A stretch of DNA of 64,000 nt, taken from IMG/VR virus record IMGVR_UViG_3300008266_000014, positions 91,531-155,530 of that record. The stretch is one strand, 5' to 3'. The notes below the pieces were generated by a model. It was not told the DNA's origin. It ran no database searches and saw nothing but the letters and a program-made list of their open reading frames with translations. This DNA comes from a virus. Numbering within the stretch: the first letter of the stretch is position 1; each line of letters opens with the position of its first letter. A program made the translations under genes and the position numbers. Shown here piece by piece: positions 58,407 to 64,000 of this stretch.

Positions 58407-58567
58407 TTCAGGCGTACATCGATGATCTCTACGAGAAGGTAATATATCTATGTGAGATCAGAGGGGAGATGAGTCCCGAGGCAAACGCAATCACAGAAGA
58501 GCAGATTGCGAACATAATGAAGATGATCAAGGATGCAGAGGAGAAACAATATGCTAACCAGAGATGA
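58403..58567 (+). CDS. Small acidic helical protein
   Basis: The 54-residue protein (MIQAYIDDLYEKVIYLCEIR) overlaps both neighbours. Unknown. Confidence 0.5.
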   Translation: MIQAYIDDLYEKVIYLCEIRGEMSPEANAITEEQIANIMKMIKDAEEKQYANQR

Positions 58568-58718
58568 ATTCCAGGACATGATGGATGAAACATATCCCCC
58601 CTACAAGGCATTTGGCATTGAGATTGGTGCTGGTAGAGTGATAAGAGAGTGTGATCCAGAGCTCTTTAATGTTCTCTATCACGACTATATGAACAGCATG
58701 GAAACGGAGGAAGCATAA
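58551..58718 (+). CDS. Small hypothetical protein
   Basis: ATG 58551 (MLTRDEFQDMMDETYPPYKA) gives 55 residues. It opens with the same Met-Leu-Thr as the next gene, a weak hint of relatedness. Unknown. Confidence 0.5.
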   Translation: MLTRDEFQDMMDETYPPYKAFGIEIGAGRVIRECDPELFNVLYHDYMNSMETEEA

Positions 58719-58918
58719 TGCTAACTGAAAAGCAAAAGGGATTGTTCACACTTCTCGAGTTCGATGTCAACAGCGAAGATGTACTGCGGGAGCGACACAA
58801 GATGCTCGTTAAGGAGTACGGTGCAGTAAAAGACTTCACTCGCTGGCTGCAGAAGATTCTTGAGCATCGCTGGGCAGAAGATCGCCGGAGGAATTCAACT
58901 CCCTATCTTGGAGATTAA
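58718..58918 (+). CDS. Small charged protein
   Basis: This 66-residue protein (MLTEKQKGLFTLLEFDVNSE) has an Arg/Glu-rich tail (LEHRWAEDRRRNS). It starts on the previous stop. Unknown. Confidence 0.5.
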   Translation: MLTEKQKGLFTLLEFDVNSEDVLRERHKMLVKEYGAVKDFTRWLQKILEHRWAEDRRRNSTPYLGD

Positions 58919-58952
58919 TAAAATAGTAACTAAAAATATTTTCAAATACTTG

Positions 58953-58958
58953 TTGACC
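58953..58958 (+). promoter_or_regulatory. TTGACC element before the 59.1 kb gene
   Basis: TTGACC lies 28 bases after an AGTAACT motif, with TTGAAGCT downstream at the place where a -10 would be; the same TTGAAGCT follows the TTGACT at 47683. No good -10 box. Confidence 0.35.
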
Positions 58959-59075
58959 AACCACAAATAGTTTGAAGCTCCTGCACTGATCTACATGGAT
59001 GAAGTGCAGCATGAGTCGCGCGGTGAGAATCCAGTGTGTGTTGTTCCGATGGATGTTGAATAAAAGGAGATCATC

Positions 59076-59429
59076 ATGTACACATTCGACGATAACGCTT
59101 TTAGTGATCTGCACAAGGATGCATTCGGTTTTCGTCCAGGCGAGAACTACTGGACATGGATGGGTGCAGCTAGCGATGATGATAAGCAGAAGGAATGGGA
59201 TTTTCTGATCCGAACAATGCACCAGCGCATGAAGGAAGAACACGAGGAAGAACAACGCTGCATTAAGGTGTTCGAAGATCGTATCGATAACCTGATGCAT
59301 ACTGGCACCACTCGCGAGAAGATCATCACATGGTTGATGGATGCCGAGGATGCATTGGGCGACATAGAATACTTTGAGTTCCTGGTGGGACTCCCCTACG
59401 GATATATCAAGAAGAACTACAAGATGTAA
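59076..59429 (+). CDS. Conserved small phage protein
   Basis: This 117-residue protein reads FSDLHKDAFGFRPGENYWTW, a family opening found in many phages (F-S-D-L-x-K-D-x-x-G-x-R-P), then a charged helical middle and IKKNYKM end. Function unknown. It is the last ordinary gene before the composition island. Confidence 0.65.
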   Translation: MYTFDDNAFSDLHKDAFGFRPGENYWTWMGAASDDDKQKEWDFLIRTMHQRMKEEHEEEQRCIKVFEDRIDNLMHTGTTREKIITWLMDAEDALGDIEYFEFLVGLPYGYIKKNYKM

Positions 59430-59443
59430 CAGTTACCTCCCCT

Positions 59444-59492
59444 GCAGAGCAACTCTGCATTTACAGCCCCAGGATGTCCTGGGGCTTTTTTT
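59444..59492 (+). terminator. Double-hairpin terminator
   Basis: GCAGAG/CTCTGC (59444-59458) is followed by GCCCCAGG/CCTGGGGC (59466-59485) and seven Ts. It closes the accessory operon. Confidence 0.85.
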
Positions 59493-59639
59493 GTCTGTTA
59501 TTTTTCCCATTATTTTTCCTGTTTTTTTTCCTGTTTTATTCCTACAGGATTACGGGAAGAGTTCCTACTCTTTTCCTACACTACTTCACTGGAAGATTCA
59601 CTTCGAGATACGCTAGCAGCTTCCTGCCAGGTCTTATTG
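59493..59639. other. Gene-free, pyrimidine-rich leader to the composition island
   Basis: No convincing gene. 59486-59545 is a C/T-rich tract with few Gs; open frames across it are low-complexity artefacts. G becomes scarcer to the right and disappears after 59639. Confidence 0.5.
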
Positions 59640-59856
59640 AACTACTAACCTACACCTACCCTCATCTACCACATCCACTACACACCCCACAACCAACATC
59701 CCACATCAACAACTCACATCCAATCTAACATAACACCCTACATCATCTTCCCACATCCCACAACACACATCTTCACCTTATCAATCTCATAACATTATCA
59801 AACTATTAACACTATATCAAACCACATACAATTAAAACATAATCTATTAAACTATA
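59640..59856. other. 217-base G-free arm
   Basis: I read 59640-59856 base by base and find no G. The reverse strand is therefore C-free. No open frame of useful length exists on either strand. It ends at an inverted repeat where the strand bias flips. Confidence 0.9.
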
Positions 59857-59862
59857 GATTAT
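59839..59862. repeat. Perfect 9-bp inverted repeat at the strand-bias switch
   Basis: ATAATCTAT (59839-59847) and ATAGATTAT (59854-59862) flank TAAACT. The last C of the G-free side is at 59852 and the first G of the C-free side is at 59857, both inside this repeat. Confidence 0.85.
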
Positions 59863-60035
59863 TGAAATAGTAAGATATGAATTTATTAATGAGTGTTATT
59901 AAAATGTTAAGATGAAGTGGATAGAGGTGTTGTTAATAAAATGTTAAGTTTTGTGGGTAAAATGAATGAAGATTAGATAGATGTTTTTGAATAAAGTAAA
60001 ATTGGTTTTTTGTATTGGGTTGATAGAAAATTTAA

Positions 60036-60064
60036 ATGAACTTTTTATGTGGGTGTGATATGAT
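60036..60064 (+). promoter_or_regulatory. Extended -10 promoter of the C-free operon
   Basis: TGATATGAT (60056-60064) is an extended -10. A weak -35-like ATGAAC (60036-60041) lies 17 bases upstream, and its last base is the only C between 59853 and 61413. Confidence 0.5.
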
Positions 60065-60103
60065 TTGTTTGTAGTAATTAATTTTAATTAGTGGGAGAGA
60101 TAG

Positions 60104-60544
60104 ATGGAAAAGATTGAATTTAGTAAGAGTGTGAATATTAATGAAGTGGAGAGAGTTATTAAAAAAGAGTATGAGTATTTGAATAATGGTTTTGAGTTTG
60201 AAGGTGTGATTGAGTTTATGAAAAAAAATGGAAGTGGAGTTTATGAGTTAATGTTTGGTTGTAGAGGTGGAATGGAAGATATTATTAAAAATGATATGAT
60301 TAAGAGTGAGGAAGAATGTTTTAATGATTTAGTAATGGGTTGTTATAGTAGTGAAAATAGTTTGGATGAAAGTATTGAGTTATTAATGGAAGAAAGTGAT
60401 TTTGATAATGTGGAAGAATTAAAAGAGAGTGTAATGGAATATTATGGTAAGATTGAAGAGATGTTTAAAGATGAAGATGATTATGTAATGGGGTTTGGTT
60501 TTTTTGAAGAAGATGTTAGTATTTTTATTAATGTGGAGGTATAA
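60104..60544 (+). CDS. C-free gene 1: acidic protein, 146 residues
   Basis: A GGGAGAGA ribosome site precedes ATG 60104 (MEKIEFSKSVNINEVERVIK). The protein is Glu/Asp-rich and has no Ala, His, Pro, Gln or Thr, because none of their codons lacks C (Gln, His, Pro need CNN; Thr and Ala need ACN and GCN). Leu is TTA/TTG, Arg AGA/AGG and Ser AGT only. I see no family motif. An acidic, Gly-phase-like fold is possible. Frame of 441 bases without a stop despite many TNN codons argues it is real. Confidence 0.7.
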   Translation: MEKIEFSKSVNINEVERVIKKEYEYLNNGFEFEGVIEFMKKNGSGVYELMFGCRGGMEDIIKNDMIKSEEECFNDLVMGCYSSENSLDESIELLMEESDFDNVEELKESVMEYYGKIEEMFKDEDDYVMGFGFFEEDVSIFINVEV

Positions 60545-60545
60545 A

Positions 60546-60770
60546 ATGAGTAAGTATAAAATGATTAATGTTATAATGGGAAGAAATTATGATTATAATG
60601 ATAAGTTATTATATGGTAGAAGAAGTTTGAAATATTATGGATATATTAATGATGAAGATTATTTGAAAATTGTTGAAAGTTTAAGATTGATTGATTGTGT
60701 AGTAAATGTTTATAAAAAGGTAAGAAATAAAATGGATTGTTATGTAAGAATTATTGTGGAAGAGAAATAA
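60546..60770 (+). CDS. C-free gene 2: basic protein, 74 residues
   Basis: ATG 60546 (MSKYKMINVIMGRNYDYNDK) lies one base after the stop of gene 1, with GTGGAGGT as ribosome site. Unlike its neighbours it is basic (YGRRSLKYYGY; VYKKVRNKM). It has the same restricted alphabet. A nucleic-acid role is only a guess from charge. Confidence 0.65.
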   Translation: MSKYKMINVIMGRNYDYNDKLLYGRRSLKYYGYINDEDYLKIVESLRLIDCVVNVYKKVRNKMDCYVRIIVEEK

Positions 60771-60875
60771 TTTGTGAATTGATATTTGAAAATTGATAGT
60801 TATTTTTAATTAGTATTTATTTGTAGTTGATGAGAAAATGTATTTGTTGTGATTATTAATTAAAGGGGATTAAAA

Positions 60876-61136
60876 ATGAGTGGAATTGTAAAAGTTATAG
60901 ATGTTAAAGATGGTGGTTTTTTTGATAATGGTTTGGTTTATGGTAGTTTGGATAATGTTGTTTTGGAAAAAGATGGTGAGTTTATGATGTGTGAAGGTAT
61001 TTTGATTTGGGAAGATTATGATGAGGAAGAATTGAGTTATATTTGGAGTAGTTGGAAAGATTGTTTTGATAATGGTGAAGAAGGATATTTTAAATTTATT
61101 AATGGTGTTTGGGTTGAAAATTGTAAGGTTGTGTAA
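60876..61136 (+). CDS. C-free gene 3: acidic protein, 86 residues
   Basis: ATG 60876 follows AAAGGGG. The protein (MSGIVKVIDVKDGGFFDNGL) has four Trp and several Gly turns (WEDYDEEELSYIWSSWKD), suggesting a compact beta-rich fold. No Ala, His, Pro, Gln or Thr. The leader TTAAAGGGGATTAAAA is repeated before gene 4. Unknown function. Confidence 0.65.
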   Translation: MSGIVKVIDVKDGGFFDNGLVYGSLDNVVLEKDGEFMMCEGILIWEDYDEEELSYIWSSWKDCFDNGEEGYFKFINGVWVENCKVV

Positions 61137-61155
61137 TTATTAAAGGGGATTAAAA

Positions 61156-61383
61156 ATGAAAATTGAAATTGAGATTAGTGATAAGATGATTGAGAAGTTT
61201 ATTAGTAAAATGGAAATTGAAGAGAAGTTAAGTTTTAGTAAAGAGGATATTGTAAAGAAAATAAAATTAAAATTGTATGATGATTTTAGTGATGAGGATT
61301 TAGATTTATTAGATGAGATTTTGTGGGATATGTATAATAATGAATGGTTTGAATATGAATATTTGGATGAAAATGAAGAGTAA
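61156..61383 (+). CDS. C-free gene 4: acidic helical protein, 75 residues
   Basis: ATG 61156 (MKIEIEISDKMIEKFISKM) begins a very acidic, helical protein (DDFSDEDLDLLDEILWDMYN) ending DENEE. It shares the leader repeat with gene 3 and precedes the terminator. A DNA-mimic-like acidic protein is conceivable but unproven. Same restricted alphabet. Confidence 0.65.
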   Translation: MKIEIEISDKMIEKFISKMEIEEKLSFSKEDIVKKIKLKLYDDFSDEDLDLLDEILWDMYNNEWFEYEYLDENEE

Positions 61384-61405
61384 TTAAAGTTAAAAGAATT
61401 TTAAG

Positions 61406-61438
61406 AAGAGTTACATTTTTTGTAACTCTTTTTTTTAT
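61406..61438 (+). terminator. Terminator of the C-free operon
   Basis: AAGAGTTAC (61406-61414) pairs with GTAACTCTT (61422-61430), a seven-base loop, then TTTTTT. The three Cs here each pair with a G and are the only Cs from 60042 to 61536. Confidence 0.9.
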
Positions 61439-61536
61439 TTAAAATGTTAATAAAAAAATAATAGTTATATTTAGAATGGTTATATTATTTAGTGTGGTGG
61501 GGGGTAGTTTTAGAATTTATAGTTGAAATTTAGATG

Positions 61537-61690
61537 CGCCTAGTCTCCAACTCGCCTCAGACACACTCTATATCACGCAGAAAAACACGAAGAGGCCAAA
61601 ACTTCCAAATCATTTCAAAAACAAATCTCACTGAAATTTTTTTCACGCCAAAAACCGAAAAAAAGACGAAGTCAAAAACACGAAGCGGAA
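61537..61690. other. C-rich, G-poor flank without genes
   Basis: Cs reappear abruptly at 61537. Over the next 154 bases I count 42 C and 20 G. No gene is visible; A-rich runs and CACGAAG-type segments recur. It ends at the late-type box at 61696. Confidence 0.55.
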
Positions 61691-61695
61691 TAACT

Positions 61696-61703
61696 AATAA
61701 ATA
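61696..61703 (+). promoter_or_regulatory. Late-type promoter box AATAAATA
   Basis: It lies 29 bases before the next start. The extended element AATAAATATTGATATTACT recurs, with one change, at 62093. Confidence 0.55.
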
Positions 61704-61731
61704 TTGATATTACTTGTTTGGATATAGAATA

Positions 61732-62097
61732 ATGAAATCCTTTTCAGCCTTTGTCCAAGAAGACATGGTTAATTACAATCACACTAATCAACAATGGCAA
61801 TTGCGTCATGATGACAAAGGTCATGGATTCAAGAGTGAGCATTCTAGAGTAATTCTGAAAGATGCAGTACCTCATGTTGATCATGATGCGCATGAGGCTG
61901 GTAAACGAGTATATGCGTACATGCATGGAACGCCAGTGAAATCAATACCAGAAAAGCACAAGAAACGAGAGATTAAGTTTAATCCAAATAACATCGATCA
62001 TCCGTTTATTCACAAGGATGATCATTCACCAGTCACTCATGCTAACTATGTAGAGTTTGATGGGCGTAATGTGTATGCTCATTACAAATCTCAATAA
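61732..62097 (+). CDS. His-rich phage protein
   Basis: ATG 61732 (MKSFSAFVQEDMVNYNHTNQ) gives 121 residues, rich in His (DDKGHGFKSEHSR; VPHVDHDAHEAGKR). The MKSFxxF start resembles the N-termini of late phage proteins that are processed in the head. His spacing could bind metal. Function unknown; late box upstream. Confidence 0.55.
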   Translation: MKSFSAFVQEDMVNYNHTNQQWQLRHDDKGHGFKSEHSRVILKDAVPHVDHDAHEAGKRVYAYMHGTPVKSIPEKHKKREIKFNPNNIDHPFIHKDDHSPVTHANYVEFDGRNVYAHYKSQ

Positions 62098-62100
62098 ATA
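62093..62100 (+). promoter_or_regulatory. Late-type promoter box AATAAATA
   Basis: The box overlaps the previous stop and is 30 bases from the next start. The 19-base element is nearly identical to that at 61696 (18 of 19). Confidence 0.55.
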
Positions 62101-62129
62101 TTAATATTACTGACACACCCCCTTCCCCT

Positions 62130-63947
62130 ATGTACAGATTCAAATCATTTCTTAGAGAGTATGTCGAGATCAAGGAATATCTGACTGATAAGCAGAGGGC
62201 TCGCTATTCGAGGATCAAGTTGACTCCAGAGGCCAAGAAAGCGACCGATCCTTTCTTTGGGGAGTCTGATCTTGTTCGCGAAGAGTTGCCATCGGATTAT
62301 GATCATGACAAGAGTGAAGTTCATAGAGAGGTGGAAAAGCATCTAGGAAAGGATATTTCTTCTGATGAGTATGTGAGTGGAATCACAAGGGACAAGTATG
62401 GTCGTGAGGCTCGTATTGGGAGAATGATCAAGGATAAGGGGTTGCAGGGTAAGTTTGCAAGTGATAATACAAGGGCAGGCAGCAAGGCAGGAAAGAATCA
62501 TTATGTGACGATTGTTCGTGGAACCGAGGTTGCAGGGCAGACAAACAGTGCACCGGACAAGAATCATCCAAAAGGGCATTCATGGGGTGATATGAGCTGC
62601 AAGAATGTCGACACAGGAACAAACAGAGAATATCTTGATGATGAGATTCGTCATGGATCTGTTGTGGTAAGAGTGCATGATCACAATGATCAGGAGATCT
62701 ATAGAGCGACCCTACATCCGCACGAGAATCAAAATGGAGATGTTGCCTATGCCGTGAATAGTGAATACGGAGTGAAGCATCCTTCATTTACCAATCACGC
62801 ACACGATGTTGCAAAGAGAATATCTGGAAAGCCAGATGTATCGAATGGAACAGATATGATCTATAACATTCATCCTGATGTATACAATGATAATGAGGCA
62901 GACACAATTGTACACCCAGGAGCAACAAAAGATCATCTTCATGCAATGATCGATCAGGCAGAAGACAATATTGATGATTTCTATAGAGATGACTACAAGG
63001 CAATTCTGAATCACAATCAAATTGATGACAAACATCTAAATCGTCTATACAATTTGTCAAAGAAGTTCGATATATCGGACGAGCACGATAACCATTTCAC
63101 ATCATCGGATTCAGAAAGAATCACGGCAAGACAACTAAAATCTGATTTGTTGTCTCATGAAAAGGTTCCGGAAAAAATTCTTCTAGACGCATTGAATAGC
63201 CCTGATAGAGGAACAAGAATTGATGTTGCGCTAAACAAGAATGCAACAGAAAAGGTTCTCGATACCGCATTGAGTGATGACACGGACGAAGTAAAGAGAT
63301 ATGCCGTAGAAAATCCAAATATGTCCGAAAAGCAACTATCACGTGTCTTTGATCATCCAAACGGAAGACCTCTTTTTGGTCATGTGACAAGATATGTTGC
63401 ATCAAGACATCCAAAAATCACAAGCAAACTGATTGATAAGATTCAAAATGATCCGGATGAATACGTAAGACAAGGAGTGGCATATCACAAGGCTCATGTG
63501 TTCAATTCTGATCAGATCAATAAAGCAATTAATGATACTCCAGATACCGCAATGTCGGTAATCAACGGATCATACAAACGAAACTTTGGTGGCGATACAA
63601 GAGAAATAAAAAATAGCAATTTTACCAAACAACATCTTGATGATGCAGTGAAAACAGGAAACGGTGATGTGATCACTGCAGCAATGTATCACCCTCTTGC
63701 AGAAAGAACTCATCTCGAGGCAGCAATTAATCACGAAAACTTTGCAACAAGACTCGCAGCAATCAATCACCCAGACATGACCAAAGAAGATCTTCAAAAA
63801 ATGGCTGAGCACGATCCGTCTGATTCCGTCAAAACCGAGGCAGAACGAAAACTAGGACATAGATTCGAAAAACGATACAAATTACAAAAAAGCGGAGAAT
63901 ACGATTGGCAAGAACCACCAAAAGGTGGATGGGTAGACTTTCGTTGA
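62130..63947 (+). CDS. Large repeat protein (HEAT/LRR-variant type)
   Basis: This 605-residue protein opens MYRFKSFLREYVEIKEYLTD. The first 250 residues have KNHYVTIVRGTEVAG and SWGDMSCKNVDTGTNREYLD, with no family I can name. From about 330 a helical repeat recurs: ILLDALNSPDRGTRIDVALN, VLDTALSDDTDEVKRYAVEN, then LIDKIQNDPDEYVRQGVAYH and LEAAINHENFATRLAAINHP. Such repeats occur in large phage proteins. Its own late box suggests a virion role. It is the gene next to the C-free island. Confidence 0.65.
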   Translation: MYRFKSFLREYVEIKEYLTDKQRARYSRIKLTPEAKKATDPFFGESDLVREELPSDYDHDKSEVHREVEKHLGKDISSDEYVSGITRDKYGREARIGRMIKDKGLQGKFASDNTRAGSKAGKNHYVTIVRGTEVAGQTNSAPDKNHPKGHSWGDMSCKNVDTGTNREYLDDEIRHGSVVVRVHDHNDQEIYRATLHPHENQNGDVAYAVNSEYGVKHPSFTNHAHDVAKRISGKPDVSNGTDMIYNIHPDVYNDNEADTIVHPGATKDHLHAMIDQAEDNIDDFYRDDYKAILNHNQIDDKHLNRLYNLSKKFDISDEHDNHFTSSDSERITARQLKSDLLSHEKVPEKILLDALNSPDRGTRIDVALNKNATEKVLDTALSDDTDEVKRYAVENPNMSEKQLSRVFDHPNGRPLFGHVTRYVASRHPKITSKLIDKIQNDPDEYVRQGVAYHKAHVFNSDQINKAINDTPDTAMSVINGSYKRNFGGDTREIKNSNFTKQHLDDAVKTGNGDVITAAMYHPLAERTHLEAAINHENFATRLAAINHPDMTKEDLQKMAEHDPSDSVKTEAERKLGHRFEKRYKLQKSGEYDWQEPPKGGWVDFR

Positions 63948-63962
63948 GCAACTAATGCGCTG

Positions 63963-63991
63963 TTGCCTTTTCAATACTTCTAGGGTATAAT
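63963..63991 (+). promoter_or_regulatory. Sigma-70-type promoter at the window end
   Basis: TTGCCT (63963-63968), 17 bases, then a perfect TATAAT (63986-63991). It would drive a gene beyond the window. Confidence 0.75.
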
Positions 63992-64000
63992 CACTCTGCG

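Larger units (their letters stand above)
59853..61536 (+). other. 1684-base block almost free of C on the top strand
   Basis: Reading base by base, only 60041, 61414, 61426 and 61428 are C; 60042-61413 (1372 bases) has none. G remains frequent, so the effect is strand-specific. The block contains a promoter-like element, four genes and a terminator. The sequence on either side has normal use of C. Confidence 0.93.

Noticed and set aside
58995-59063. 22-residue open frame before the 59.1 kb gene
   Set aside because: No ribosome site and too short to support.
59374-59728. Two overlapping plus-strand open frames of 80-84 residues across the pyrimidine-rich stretch
   Set aside because: They are made of T/C runs, one begins inside the 59.1 kb gene in another frame, have no ribosome site and run through the terminator; low-complexity artefacts.
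59853-61536. Explanation of the C-free block by simple AT drift or host transfer
   Set aside because: G remains frequent on the same strand and the edges are abrupt, so plain AT bias does not explain it.
59853-61536. Link between the C-free block and the phage dCMP deaminase
   Set aside because: That enzyme acts on free dCMP, not on DNA or RNA; no evidence ties it to this region.
1-64000. CRISPR array, insertion sequence, integrase or attachment sites
   Set aside because: No regularly spaced direct repeats, transposase or integrase seen; the tRNA genes show no flanking duplicate of their 3' end.

Overview
This window is a stretch of a large, AT-rich, T4-like myovirus genome. The diagnostic genes are a T4-type replisome: clamp-loader small subunit gp62, RegA, family B DNA polymerase gp43, UvsX, helicase gp41, primase gp61 and an RNase H-type 5' nuclease whose start codon is non-standard. 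Around them sit T4-like aquatic-phage companions: phoH, hsp20, nrdA/nrdB, thyX, dCMP deaminase and several 2OG-Fe(II) oxygenases. An i-spanin/o-spanin pair, a GH19 endolysin and a phage-borne outer-membrane porin point to a Gram-negative, probably aquatic, host. The sequence alone does not fix the host genus. Terminase, portal, capsid and most tail genes are not in this window.

Layout. 1-12.6 kb is replication, recombination and nucleotide metabolism. 12.7-25 kb is a late block of large, repeat-bearing and virion-like proteins, a HicA-like fusion and a Dps-like protein. 23-27 kb is the lysis module (spanins, endolysin, holin-like membrane proteins). 27-36.5 kb holds primase, ThyX, ribonucleotide reductase, a Rieske oxygenase, an amidotransferase-like protein and superoxide dismutase. 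36.6-39 kb is a pstS plus phosphate-porin cassette. 39-47.7 kb has a GIY-YIG-like protein, a CAU tRNA, a four-gene minus-strand cluster, sugar-related genes, RNase H and a PD-(D/E)XK nuclease. 47.7-59.4 kb is a dense run of more than 35 tiny accessory genes, with a paralogous family and a tRNA-Cys. 61.7-64 kb carries a His-rich protein and a 605-residue repeat protein.

Regulation is partly readable. NATAAATA boxes, matching the late-promoter consensus known from T4-like marine phages, stand before hsp20, the 12.7 kb block, two structural or lysis genes, pstS, the exported 39.1 kb protein, the minus-strand cluster and the two last genes. Separate TTGACN-type promoters, some with good -10 boxes, precede primase and several accessory operons.

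The outstanding oddity is 59.64-61.54 kb. A 217-base stretch has no G on the top strand. It switches, at a perfect 9-bp inverted repeat, into a 1684-base stretch with only four Cs. That block holds four small genes with ribosome binding sites and a terminator. One retained C lies in a promoter-like element and three lie in the terminator stem; the transcribed body before the terminator has none. The four proteins are built without Ala, His, Pro, Gln or Thr. I know of no described system like it.
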